From assembly GCA_946480925.1 (NCBI GenBank), contig CAMLLU010000004.1, positions 62,001 to 126,000 of the forward strand: a DNA stretch of 64,000 nucleotides, in the 5' to 3' direction. A program made the position numbers and the translations under genes. The notes beneath the pieces are model-generated. The model saw nothing but the letters and a program-made list of their open reading frames with translations. It searched no databases and was not told where the DNA came from. Numbering within the stretch: the stretch's first letter is position 1; the number at the start of each line of letters is the position of its first letter. The DNA comes from an uncultured Rivibacter sp. (GTDB lineage: Bacteria > Pseudomonadota > Gammaproteobacteria > Burkholderiales > Burkholderiaceae). Below are positions 1 to 8,187 of the stretch, one piece after another.

Positions 1-464
1 CTGTCGATCGGCAGCAACGTCGCGCCACCTTCCTGCACGGCCCGCATGAACAGCGCACCGCCGACCACCAGCGCCTCCTTGTTGGCCAGCAACAACCTCT
101 TGCCGGCACGCGCAGCGGCGAGGCACGGCTCCAGTCCGGCAGCCCCCACGATGGCAGCCATCACCACATCGACTTGTGGATGGGCAGCCATGTCGGCCAA
201 CGCTCGCGCGCCACTCAAGACCTCAGTCGGCAGATCTTCTTGGCGCAGCCGTTGCTGCAGCAACGCTGCCTGCCCTGCGTCGGGCAGCACGGCAAAACGC
301 GGCCGCCACTTGGCGCATTGCTCGAACAGTGCGTCGATTCGGCTGTGCGCGGTGAGCGCAAACACTTCGTAGCGCTCCGGGTGACGTGAGATCACGTCAA
401 GCGTATTGGCGCCGATGGAACCGGTTGAGCCGAGCACGCAAACGCGCTGGCGGGAAAACTGCAT
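1..464 (-). CDS. dxr: 1-deoxy-D-xylulose 5-phosphate reductoisomerase, N-terminal part (cut by window edge)
   Basis: Second step of the non-mevalonate (MEP) isoprenoid pathway: NADPH-dependent rearrangement and reduction of DXP to MEP in the cytosol. The minus strand starts at an ATG at 464 and reads MQFSRQRVCVLGSTGSIG; the GSTGSIG nucleotide-binding motif lies at residues 12-18, as in all Dxr proteins. About 154 residues are inside the window; the C-terminal catalytic part lies beyond position 1. It begins 7 bp after the cdsA stop, so it is cotranscribed with cdsA and uppS, and uppS uses the isoprenoid units made by this pathway. Confidence 0.93.
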   Translation of the reverse strand, partial: MQFSRQRVCVLGSTGSIGANTLDVISRHPERYEVFALTAHSRIDALFEQCAKWRPRFAVLPDAGQAALLQQRLRQEDLPTEVLSGARALADMAAHPQVDVVMAAIVGAAGLEPCLAAARAGKRLLLANKEALVVGGALFMRAVQEGGATLLPID

Positions 465-471
465 GTCCACC

Positions 472-1308
472 TCAGAAGGAAACCAGCGCCATCGCCAGCG
501 GCAATACCGGCAGCAAGGCATCGATGCGATCGAGCACGCCGCCATGACCTGGCAGCAGGTTGCTGCTGTCCTTTGCACCTGCACTGCGCTTGACCAGCGA
601 CTCGAACAAGTCACCGACCACGCTCATCGCCACCAGGAACAGCACTGCCACGCCCATGCCGGGCCAACCGAGCTGCTGACGCAGCCTTGTATAGATGCTC
701 GCGGTGTCCACCACGTTGGTGGTGTCCAGCACCAACCAAAGCGCGGCCAACAGCAGCACACCGAACATACCGCTCCAGACCCCTTCCCAGCTTTTGCCGG
801 GACTGATGGCCAACGCGAGCTTACGGCGGCCGAAAGCGCGGCCGCCAAAGTAGGCGGAAATATCGGCCGCCCAAACCAGACAGAACACCGACAGAAGGAA
901 ATTGATGCCCAGCCCCTTGGCCTGCACCAGCGCCAGCCACGCCAGCCACAGCAGCAGCACACCCAACACAACCCTCAGGGCCGCCGGCCATTGCGGCCAG
1001 CCAGCGACACCTCTGCTCAGCACCAACGCACCGCCGAGGACCCACACGAACATCGCCAGCCACCAAGGCCATGCAGGCATGTGCTGCACCCAGCCCAAGA
1101 TCCATGACAGCGCGCCAGCGACCAGCACGGCACCGCCCGGCAACACCGCCGCGGACCCGCGCAGCCCGTTCAGGCGCGCCCATTCCCAGCCGCCTGCGGA
1201 GGCAGCCACCAGCCCCAGCAATGCGAAGGCCCACAACGCCTTGGCAAACAGCGCGGGAAGCAGCACCGCCAGCAACACGACCGCGGTGATCACGCGCTGC
1301 TTGAGCAT
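472..1308 (-). CDS. cdsA: Phosphatidate cytidylyltransferase (CDP-diglyceride synthase)
   Basis: Makes CDP-diacylglycerol from phosphatidic acid and CTP in the inner membrane, the branch point of phospholipid synthesis. The 278-residue product has about eight hydrophobic segments from the N-terminus (MLKQRVITAVVLLAVLLPAL) onward. The family signature is at the C-terminal end: SVVGDLFESLVKR followed by the KDSSNLLPGHGGVLDRID block that carries the catalytic Asp residues. It starts one base after the uppS stop (TGA-C-ATG), so the two are tightly coupled. The length is normal for the family. Confidence 0.95.
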   Translation of the reverse strand: MLKQRVITAVVLLAVLLPALFAKALWAFALLGLVAASAGGWEWARLNGLRGSAAVLPGGAVLVAGALSWILGWVQHMPAWPWWLAMFVWVLGGALVLSRGVAGWPQWPAALRVVLGVLLLWLAWLALVQAKGLGINFLLSVFCLVWAADISAYFGGRAFGRRKLALAISPGKSWEGVWSGMFGVLLLAALWLVLDTTNVVDTASIYTRLRQQLGWPGMGVAVLFLVAMSVVGDLFESLVKRSAGAKDSSNLLPGHGGVLDRIDALLPVLPLAMALVSF

Positions 1309-1309
1309 G

Positions 1310-2083
1310 TCAGGATCCTGAAGTGGTCAGCACATCGGCCGCAGGCTGAACGGCCTCGGCAACACCGCCAAAGCGACGCTCACGGCCGGCATAGGTAGCC
1401 AACGCCGTGTCCAGTTCCGCTTCGCCGAAATCTGGCCACAGGCAGTCCGTGAAGTGGAGTTCGGAATAGGCGATCTGCCAGAGCAGGAAGTTGGAGATCC
1501 GTAGCTCACCTCCGGTGCGGATGAACAGATCGGGATCAGGCGCATGGCTAAGCGCCATGAACTGGGCGAGTCGAGACTCATCAAGCTCGTCAGGCGTGAC
1601 ACCGGCCTCGATGGCACGGCGGGTGGCCTGCACCACGTCCCACCGACCTCCGTAGTTGAACGCTACCGACAGGTTGATGCGGCTGTTGTGCGCCGTGGCA
1701 GCCTCGGCCTGCGCAAGGGCCGCCCGCACCTTGTCGGACACGGTCGACAGATCGCCCACGATGCGGATGCGCACGCCTTCGGTGGTCATCTTGGCCAGAT
1801 GCTTGGCCACCGTGGCGAGCGCCAGCCCCATCAGCCCGGACACTTCTTCCTGCGGTCGCTTCCAGTTCTCGGACGAGAACGCGAAGACCGTGAGGTATTC
1901 GACACCCCGGTCCGCACAGGCCTTGACGGTGCGCACCAGCGCATCGACGCCGTGTTTGTGGCCGAAAACACGCGGCATGAAGCGCTTCTTGGCCCAACGC
2001 CCATTTCCGTCCATCACGATGGCGATGTGACGTGGAACGGTGGACTCTTGCTTCACGGCGGAACGCAGCTTGAAGAAGGCCAT
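1310..2083 (-). CDS. uppS: Isoprenyl transferase (undecaprenyl diphosphate synthase)
   Basis: Cis-prenyltransferase that condenses isopentenyl diphosphate onto farnesyl diphosphate to give the C55 lipid carrier for peptidoglycan and O-antigen synthesis. The 257-residue protein carries the IAIVMDGNGRWAKKR motif near the N-terminus, with catalytic Asp 25, and later the FAFSSENWKRP and RTGGELRISNFLLWQ substrate-binding blocks typical of the family. It sits between frr and cdsA in the conserved frr-uppS-cdsA-dxr order. The ATG at 2083 is 21 bp downstream of the frr stop. Confidence 0.96.
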   Translation of the reverse strand: MAFFKLRSAVKQESTVPRHIAIVMDGNGRWAKKRFMPRVFGHKHGVDALVRTVKACADRGVEYLTVFAFSSENWKRPQEEVSGLMGLALATVAKHLAKMTTEGVRIRIVGDLSTVSDKVRAALAQAEAATAHNSRINLSVAFNYGGRWDVVQATRRAIEAGVTPDELDESRLAQFMALSHAPDPDLFIRTGGELRISNFLLWQIAYSELHFTDCLWPDFGEAELDTALATYAGRERRFGGVAEAVQPAADVLTTSGS

Positions 2084-2104
2084 GTGCCGATCGGATCAGG
2101 CCGT

Positions 2105-2665
2105 TCAGACGGCCATGATCTCCGCTTCCTTGCCCTGGATCAGCTTGTCGATCTCGGCAATCGTGCGGTCGGTGAGCTTCTGCACCTCGTCTTGCGAGCG
2201 ACGCTCTTCGTCTTCGGTGATCGCCTTGTCCTTCAGCAGCTTCTTGGCATGCTCGTTGGCGTCACGGCGAAGGTTGCGAACCGCCACCTTGGCTTCCTCA
2301 CCGGCATGCTTCACCACTTTCGTGAGCTCCTTGCGGCGCTCTTCGGTCAGCGGCGGCATCGGCACGCGCAGCAGGTCCCCCTGGGCGGCTGGGTTCAGCC
2401 CCAGGTCGGATTCGCGGATGGCCTTCTCGATTTTCGGCCCCATGCCCTTTTCCCAGGGCTGGACGCTGATCGTGCGGGCGTCGAGCAGGCTTACATTGGC
2501 CACCTGACTCAGCGGCACCATCGAACCGTAGTACTCCACGTGCACCTGGTCCAGCAGGCCAGTGTGGGCTCGGCCGGTGCGGATCTTGGTAAGTTCGTTC
2601 TTGAACGCCTCGATCGACCGAGCCATCTTCTGCTCGGCAGTTTTCTTGATCTCTGCAATCGTCAT
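2105..2665 (-). CDS. frr: Ribosome recycling factor
   Basis: Splits the post-termination ribosome together with EF-G. The 186-residue length is standard. The sequence runs [20 protein letters not shown], then the conserved block with KIRTGRAH, and ends with the long helices of domain I ([19 protein letters not shown]). The start is supported by a GAGGAG ribosome binding site about 7 bp upstream on the minus strand. It lies 10 bp downstream of pyrH in the standard rpsB-tsf-pyrH-frr order. Confidence 0.97.
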   Translation of the reverse strand: MTIAEIKKTAEQKMARSIEAFKNELTKIRTGRAHTGLLDQVHVEYYGSMVPLSQVANVSLLDARTISVQPWEKGMGPKIEKAIRESDLGLNPAAQGDLLRVPMPPLTEERRKELTKVVKHAGEEAKVAVRNLRRDANEHAKKLLKDKAITEDEERRSQDEVQKLTDRTIAEIDKLIQGKEAEIMAV

Positions 2666-2675
2666 CGTCTGCTCC

Positions 2676-3386
2676 TCAAACGTGGACGAGCGTGCCTTCG
2701 TCCTCGCCCATCACCACGCGTTTTAACGCCCCAGGCTTGAAGATGCTGAACACCTTGATGGGCAGCTTCTGGTCACGGCACAGCGCAAACGCCGTCGCGT
2801 CGAGCACCTGCAGGTTCTTGACGATGGCCTCGTCGAAGCTGATCTGGCTGTAGCGCGTGGCGCTCGGGTCTTTCTTGGGGTCGGCGGTATAGACGCCGTC
2901 GACCTTGGTGGCCTTGAGCACCACCTCGGCGCCAATCTCGGCACCGCGCAGCGCGGCCGCCGTGTCCGTCGTGAAAAAGGGGTTGCCGGTGCCGGCGGCG
3001 AACACGACGACCTTGCCCTCTTCCAGATACTGCAGCGCCTTCGGGCGCACATAGGGCTCAACCACCTGCTCGATGCTGATGGCCGACATCACGCGAGCCG
3101 TCATGCCCTCCTGCCGCATGGTGTCGGCCAGCGCCAGCGAGTTCATCACCGTGGCCAGCATGCCCATGTAGTCTGCTGTGGCCCGGTCCATGCCGACCGA
3201 GCCGCCTGCGACGCCGCGGAAGATGTTGCCACCACCGATCACCACTGCGACTTCGCAACCCAGCTGGGTCACCTCCTGCACCTCGCGCACCATGCGAACG
3301 ATCGTGGCGCGGTTGATGCCGTAGGCGTCGTCGCCCATCAGCGCCTCACCGGAGAGTTTGAGCAGGATGCGCTTGTACGCCGGCAT
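2676..3386 (-). CDS. pyrH: UMP kinase
   Basis: Phosphorylates UMP to UDP in pyrimidine nucleotide synthesis; bacterial PyrH is a hexamer of the amino-acid-kinase fold. The start is set at the ATG at 3386 ([20 protein letters not shown]), 18 codons inside the longer open frame. The protein begins there with the conserved [12 protein letters not shown] motif, and an AGGGAG site precedes it. Other family blocks are [11 protein letters not shown], the [11 protein letters not shown] segment and the [17 protein letters not shown] loop. The product is 236 residues. Confidence 0.96.
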   Translation of the reverse strand: MPAYKRILLKLSGEALMGDDAYGINRATIVRMVREVQEVTQLGCEVAVVIGGGNIFRGVAGGSVGMDRATADYMGMLATVMNSLALADTMRQEGMTARVMSAISIEQVVEPYVRPKALQYLEEGKVVVFAAGTGNPFFTTDTAAALRGAEIGAEVVLKATKVDGVYTADPKKDPSATRYSQISFDEAIVKNLQVLDATAFALCRDQKLPIKVFSIFKPGALKRVVMGEDEGTLVHV

Positions 3387-3446
3387 GCAGGGCTCCCTTG
3401 TCGAGATGGTGGCGAAGTGTAGGTGAAAGGTCGGCGGCAACCGTGC

Positions 3447-4337
3447 TTACTGCCCCTTGGCGGCAGCAACTTGCGCAGCCACTTCGGCAGCGAAGTCGTC
3501 CTGCTTCTTCTCGATGCCCTCGCCTACGACGTAGAGCGTGAAGCCCTTCACCGTGGTGTTGGCCGCCTTGAGCATCTGCTCCACCGTCTGCTTGTCGTTC
3601 TTCACGAAAGCCTGATTGAACAGCGAGACTTCCTTCAGATACTTCTGCACCGAGCCTTCGACCATCTTGGCGGCGATGTCAGCCGGCTTGCCGGACTCGG
3701 CAGCTTTGGCGGTGGCCACCGAACGCTCCTTCTCGATCAGCTCGGCCGGCACGTCGGCGGCCTGCAGCGCCACCGGCTTCATTGCAGCAACGTGCATCGC
3801 CACATCCTTTGCGGCCACGTCGTCGCCGGTGTACTCGACCACCACACCGATGCGGGTGCCGTGCAGGTAGCTCGCCAGCTTGCTGTCGCCAGCAAAGCGC
3901 TTGAAGCGGCGGATCGTCATGTTCTCGCCGATCTTGCCGACCAAGCCCTTGCGCACCTCTTCCACGGTGGGACCGAAGTCGCCCAGCGTCAGCGGCAAGG
4001 CAGACAGCGCCGCCACATCGGCGGGGTTGTGCTTGGCCACCAGTTCGGCCAGCGCCTTACCCAGCGCCAGGAAGCTGTCGTTCTTGGACACGAAGTCGGT
4101 TTCGCAGTTGATCTCGACCAAGGCGCCCGCCGTGCCATCGATGTGGGCTGCAACGATGCCCTCGGCAGTAATGCGCGAAGCGGCCTTGCTGGCCTTGTTG
4201 CCAAGCTTGACGCGCAGGATCTCCTCGGCCTTGACCATGTCGCCATCGGCTTCGGTCAGGGCCTTCTTGCACTCCATCATCGGAGCGTCGGTCTTGGCAC
4301 GCAGGTCTGCGACCATGCTGGCGGTGATTGCAGGCAT
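3447..4337 (-). CDS. tsf: Translation elongation factor Ts
   Basis: Guanine-nucleotide exchange factor for EF-Tu. The start is taken at the ATG at 4337 ([20 protein letters not shown]), where family members begin, rather than at an upstream in-frame start. The UBA-like N-terminal domain contains [18 protein letters not shown], and the core has the [14 protein letters not shown] block that contacts EF-Tu. The product is 296 residues. It follows rpsB across a spacer with a terminator-like hairpin, so readthrough may set the ratio of S2 to EF-Ts. Confidence 0.97.
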   Translation of the reverse strand: MPAITASMVADLRAKTDAPMMECKKALTEADGDMVKAEEILRVKLGNKASKAASRITAEGIVAAHIDGTAGALVEINCETDFVSKNDSFLALGKALAELVAKHNPADVAALSALPLTLGDFGPTVEEVRKGLVGKIGENMTIRRFKRFAGDSKLASYLHGTRIGVVVEYTGDDVAAKDVAMHVAAMKPVALQAADVPAELIEKERSVATAKAAESGKPADIAAKMVEGSVQKYLKEVSLFNQAFVKNDKQTVEQMLKAANTTVKGFTLYVVGEGIEKKQDDFAAEVAAQVAAAKGQ

Positions 4338-4400
4338 TGGGTTCTCCGTTCGGTTCGCCAGCAGCGCTTGAGTGCAGCTGGCACACAAAGATTCTTGTTG

Positions 4401-4428
4401 AAAAAAAGGGGCTGAATCAGCCCCTTCT
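4401..4428 (-). terminator. Terminator or attenuator between rpsB and tsf
   Basis: The minus strand reads a stem AAGGGGC / GCCCCTT around a short loop (the inverted repeat continues almost through the loop), followed directly by seven T residues. This has the full form of a Rho-independent terminator, yet it sits inside the rpsB-tsf-pyrH operon. It probably gives partial termination and lowers tsf expression relative to rpsB, as is known for the E. coli rpsB-tsf operon. The attenuating role here is inferred. Confidence 0.75.
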
Positions 4429-4461
4429 TGTTGCGCATTGCTGCGCGCGGGCTAGCGGACT

Positions 4462-5205
4462 TTACGCAGCGTCGCTGACTTCCACGAATTCGTCGCTGCT
4501 TTGAGCGGCCTGCACGACCTCGTTGACCGCGTTGGCCTTGCCTTCCAGCACGGCATCAGCGATCGCACGGGCATACAGCGCCACGGCCTTTGCCGAATCG
4601 TCGTTGCCAGGGATCACGTAATCGATGCCTTCGGGCGAGTGGTTGGAGTCGACCACGCCGATCACCGGGATGCCGAGCTTCTGTGCTTCGGCCACAGCGA
4701 TCTTGTGATAGCCCACGTCGATGACGAACAGCGCGTCAGGCAGTGCGTTCATGTCCTGGATGCCGCCGATGTCCTTCTCGAGCTTGGCAATCTCGCGCTG
4801 GAACATCAACGCTTCTTTCTTGATGGCAGGCTGCGTGCCGGCCTCGACCTGAGCCTGCATCTCCTTGAGCTTCTTCAGCGAACCCTTGACGGTCTTGAAG
4901 TTGGTCAACATGCCGCCGAGCCAGCGCTGGTCGACGTAGGGCATGCCGGCGCGCTGCGCTTCCTGCGCCACCACTTCACGGGCCTGGCGCTTGGTACCGA
5001 CCATCAGGATGGTGCCGCGCTTGGAGGCAAGCTGGCGGGCGAACTTCATCGCCTCTTCGAAGAGCGGCAGCGTCTTCTCGAGGTTGATGATGTGGATCTT
5101 GTTGCGATGGCCAAAGATATAGGGGGCCATCTTGGGGTTCCAGAAGCGGGTCTGGTGTCCGAAATGGACACCCGCTTCCAGCATTTCACGCATAGTGAAG
5201 GGCAT
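4462..5205 (-). CDS. rpsB: 30S ribosomal protein S2
   Basis: Small-subunit protein needed for S1 binding to the ribosome. The start is the ATG at 5205 ([20 protein letters not shown]), with a GGAG site in the expected place; the open frame upstream runs through leader RNA and is not coding. Typical S2 blocks are [47 protein letters not shown] and [20 protein letters not shown]. The product is 247 residues. First gene of the rpsB-tsf-pyrH-frr-uppS-cdsA-dxr series, with a roughly 170-nt leader that probably carries autoregulation by S2. Confidence 0.97.
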   Translation of the reverse strand: MPFTMREMLEAGVHFGHQTRFWNPKMAPYIFGHRNKIHIINLEKTLPLFEEAMKFARQLASKRGTILMVGTKRQAREVVAQEAQRAGMPYVDQRWLGGMLTNFKTVKGSLKKLKEMQAQVEAGTQPAIKKEALMFQREIAKLEKDIGGIQDMNALPDALFVIDVGYHKIAVAEAQKLGIPVIGVVDSNHSPEGIDYVIPGNDDSAKAVALYARAIADAVLEGKANAVNEVVQAAQSSDEFVEVSDAA

Positions 5206-5293
5206 GGATGCTCCAAAGGTTGTGTCTAAAATCCGGCCTGAATTGCAAACGGCTGCATCAATTGCAACGCCTTCTGCAACACCTTCTGGTGGC

Positions 5294-5381
5294 CGGGTTT
5301 GCGAGTTGTCATCCGTTGCAAACCCGCCCCAGGAAATCCCTGGCTTTGGGCCGCATCCGGATAAACCCAGAGAGTATAGCA
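5294..5381 (-). promoter_or_regulatory. rpsB promoter (extended -10) and leader hairpin
   Basis: On the minus strand TGCTATACT (5373-5381) is an extended -10 element; no good -35 box is visible, as is often the case with extended -10 promoters. The transcript would have a leader of about 160 nt before rpsB. It contains a 9-bp perfect stem (CGGGTTTGC at 5294-5302 with GCAAACCCG at 5318-5326, 15-nt loop). In E. coli S2 represses its own operon through the leader; a similar role here is inference. Confidence 0.5.
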
Positions 5382-5386
5382 CCCCG

Positions 5387-6754
5387 ATGGCAGACGATCT
5401 GATCGCCGCCCGAGAACGCGTGCGCAACGGCACCCGGAGCGCTGGCGATTTGCTCAATGCCTGCCTTGCGGCGGCGGCGTCGCCCGAAGCTCGTTTCGCC
5501 TTCACGCAGCTGCGTGCAGACGACGCCCGCACCGCCACGCGTATCGTCGACGACACGTACGCCGCTGGGTTGCCCCTGCCTGCGCTTGCCGGACTGGCCA
5601 TCAGCATCAAGGATCTGTTCGACGTGCAAGGCCAGGTAACGACTGCCGGCTCGAAGGTCCTTGACAACGCTGCACCGGCAGTTGCCGATGCGCCGGCCGT
5701 AGCGAGACTGCGCAAGGCCGGGGCTACCCTGATCGGGCGCAGCAACATGACGGAGTTCGCCTTTTCCGGTGTGGGCATCAATCCGCACTACGGCACTCCG
5801 ACGAATGTCGCGATGGCACGCCTGGGGAGTGCTATCCCCCACATCCCTGGCGGCTCCACATCGGGTGGCGCGGTATCGGTGGCCTGTGGCGCCGCCTTTG
5901 CTGCATTGGGCTCGGACACCGCCGGCTCGATCCGCATTCCGGCCGCCCTGCAGGGGCTCGTGGGCTTCAAGAACACGGCATCACTCACTCCGACGGCGGG
6001 TGCGTTGCCGCTGTCCACCACCCTGGACACGGTATGCGCCATCACCCGCAGTGCGCGCGACGCGGTGCTGCTGCACGAAGTGCTGGCTGAGCGGCAGGTG
6101 GCGATCGAAGGCCGGCCCCTGAACGCTACGCGATTCGCGGTCGCGCGGTCAGTGATGCTCGACGGGCTCGATCCGGCTGTGGCGCAAGCCTTCGAAACGG
6201 CCCTCGATACGCTCTCGAAAGCGGGCACCCGCATTGAAGACTTGCCGCTCACCGAACTTAAAGAGCTCGACGGGATGCAAGCCAAGGGTAGCTTTTCGGC
6301 TGCCGAAGCCTGGGCCTGGCACCGCGATTTGCTGACGCAGCACGAGGCCGACTACGACCATCGCGTTGCGCTCCGCATACGCATCGGCCAGAACATGAGT
6401 GCGGCCGATTACATCGACCTGCACCACAAGCGCCGCGACTGGATCGGTCGCATGCATGCGGCGCTGCGCGGCTTCGATGCCGTGCTGTCGCCCACCGTCC
6501 CCATCTTGGCGCCGCAGATCGTCCAACTCGAGAACGATGACGACGCCTTCTTTCGCACCAACGCCTTGCTGTTGCGCAACACCATCGTGGTGAACCTGCT
6601 CGATGGCTGCGCCATCACACTGCCCTGCCATGCGCCGGGCACGGCGCCGGTCGGTCTGATGCTGTGGGCGCCCGGCCACCGTGACGATCGCCTGCTCGAT
6701 GTGGCCCTGGCCGTCGAAGCCGCCCTGCTCGCAAGGACCAAGGCCACTACATGA
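5387..6754 (+). CDS. Amidase of the amidase-signature family
   Basis: Hydrolyses a carboxamide by the Ser-cisSer-Lys mechanism. The start is the ATG at 5387 ([15 protein letters not shown]), since upstream sequence is rpsB leader on the other strand. All three catalytic elements are visible in the 455-residue product: Lys 75 in [10 protein letters not shown], the GGSTSGG loop at 155-161 with the cis-Ser, and nucleophile Ser 181 in [11 protein letters not shown] (Ala replaces the more usual Gly before GSIR). It overlaps the D-amino-acid dehydrogenase gene by 4 bp, so the substrate may be an amino-acid amide or related compound. This is not GatA: no gatB or gatC is present. Confidence 0.88.
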   Translation: MADDLIAARERVRNGTRSAGDLLNACLAAAASPEARFAFTQLRADDARTATRIVDDTYAAGLPLPALAGLAISIKDLFDVQGQVTTAGSKVLDNAAPAVADAPAVARLRKAGATLIGRSNMTEFAFSGVGINPHYGTPTNVAMARLGSAIPHIPGGSTSGGAVSVACGAAFAALGSDTAGSIRIPAALQGLVGFKNTASLTPTAGALPLSTTLDTVCAITRSARDAVLLHEVLAERQVAIEGRPLNATRFAVARSVMLDGLDPAVAQAFETALDTLSKAGTRIEDLPLTELKELDGMQAKGSFSAAEAWAWHRDLLTQHEADYDHRVALRIRIGQNMSAADYIDLHHKRRDWIGRMHAALRGFDAVLSPTVPILAPQIVQLENDDDAFFRTNALLLRNTIVVNLLDGCAITLPCHAPGTAPVGLMLWAPGHRDDRLLDVALAVEAALLARTKATT

Positions 6755-8142
6755 GAGTCGCAGTCATCGGTGCCGGCATCATCGGCACCACCACGGCCCA
6801 CGAGCTCGCAGCCGATGGGCATGAAGTGACCGTGTTCGAGCGCCGTGGCGGCGTTGCCGCCGAGGCCAGTTTTGCGAACGCCGGCCTCGTCGCGCCCGGC
6901 TACGTGACGCCTTGGGCTGCCCCCGGCATGCCCGGCAAGATCGCGCGCTACCTGTTCAGCCGCCATGCGCCGGTGCGTTGGCGCCCGTCGCTCGACACAG
7001 CGCAGTGGAACTGGGTCATGCGCTGGCTGCGGGCCTGCAAACCGGAGGTCTTTCAGCGCAACCGCGCTGACCTCTACGCCCTGGCGCAGTACAGCCGGTC
7101 TCGCCTGCACGACATCACGCAATCGATGCGGCTCGACTACGAACGCGCCCAGGGCTACTTGGTGCTGTTGCGCGACGAGACCGACCGTGCGCTGGCCGAG
7201 CCCGGCCTGGCCATGCTGCGCGAGTTGGGCGTGAACTTCAGCGAGCTCGATGGAGCGCAATGCCGCGGTGTCGAGCCCGCGCTCAATGGTGCGCAGGCGC
7301 TGCTGGGCGGCATTCATCTGCCGCAGGACGAGGTGGGCAACTGCCGCCAATTCGCTCACCTGCTGCGCGACGCAGCCGAGCGGCGTGGCGTGGAATTCCG
7401 CTTTGCGACCGAAGTCTCGACCATCGGCACGGAACAAGGCCGACCGACGCTGCGCGTGGAGCAGCACGCGCTGACCACCGGGTTTGCGGCCAGCCGCGGT
7501 ACAGTGCCCACCACGGGCGCAGGCGGCCTTGACGACAAGCACCACCGGCATGAAGCTCTGAAGCGACGCAGCCAGGCCGCGGCCCGCTACCTCGACCCGG
7601 TAAGCCATGAGCGCTTCGACGCGGTGGCGGTATGCGCAGGTGTGGCTTCGGCCCGACTGCTCCATCAGTTGGGCTTGCATGTGCCGCTGCTGCCGGTCTA
7701 CGGCTATTCGCTGACCGTGCCGCTGCGTGCACCGGAACGCGGGCCACGCTCGGCGCTGATGGACGAGCGCTACAAGGTCGCCATCAGCCGCCTCGGACAG
7801 CGTGTGCGCGTGGCGGGCAGCGCCGAACTGGGCGGCAGCCCGGAACGCCACAACCAGGCTGCCATCGGCACGCTCTACAAGGTTCTGGACGACTGGTTCC
7901 CTGGCGCTGGCCATCTGGCGCGGCCGCAGCTGTGGAAAGGCGCGCGGCCCATGCTGCCCGACGGCCCGCCGCTCATCGGCGCCAGCGGGCAACCGGGCGT
8001 ATGGCTGAACCTGGGTCACGGCTCCAGTGGTTGGGCCTTGTCGTGCGGCAGCGCCCGGCTGGTGGCCGACCTGATGGCCGGGCGCATACCCGCCGTCGAT
8101 GCAAGCGGCTTCAGCGTCGACCGCTACAGGCATCGCGCTTGA
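6751..8142 (+). CDS. dadA: D-amino-acid dehydrogenase (DadA-like FAD oxidoreductase)
   Basis: Membrane-associated flavoprotein that oxidises D-amino acids to 2-oxo acids and ammonia, feeding electrons to the respiratory chain. The 463-residue protein starts with the FAD-binding [20 protein letters not shown] and ends with the second FAD contact NLGHGSSGWALSCGSARL. The segment EASFANAGLVAPGYVTPWAA is typical of DadA. It is longer than E. coli DadA (432) because of a low-complexity insertion at about residues 240-280 (GTVPTTGAGGLDDKHHRHEA). The start overlaps the amidase stop as ATGA, so the two are translationally coupled. Substrate range is not determined by sequence. Confidence 0.85.
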   Translation: MRVAVIGAGIIGTTTAHELAADGHEVTVFERRGGVAAEASFANAGLVAPGYVTPWAAPGMPGKIARYLFSRHAPVRWRPSLDTAQWNWVMRWLRACKPEVFQRNRADLYALAQYSRSRLHDITQSMRLDYERAQGYLVLLRDETDRALAEPGLAMLRELGVNFSELDGAQCRGVEPALNGAQALLGGIHLPQDEVGNCRQFAHLLRDAAERRGVEFRFATEVSTIGTEQGRPTLRVEQHALTTGFAASRGTVPTTGAGGLDDKHHRHEALKRRSQAAARYLDPVSHERFDAVAVCAGVASARLLHQLGLHVPLLPVYGYSLTVPLRAPERGPRSALMDERYKVAISRLGQRVRVAGSAELGGSPERHNQAAIGTLYKVLDDWFPGAGHLARPQLWKGARPMLPDGPPLIGASGQPGVWLNLGHGSSGWALSCGSARLVADLMAGRIPAVDASGFSVDRYRHRA

Positions 8143-8187
8143 TCCTGGCGGCTTGCGTGCGGCGCAAGGCGCGGCTACTGTCGGCCC

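Noticed and set aside
4462..5781. Longer S2 protein starting at 5781
   Set aside because: The extra residues are rpsB leader and antisense amidase sequence; S2 homology starts at [16 protein letters not shown].
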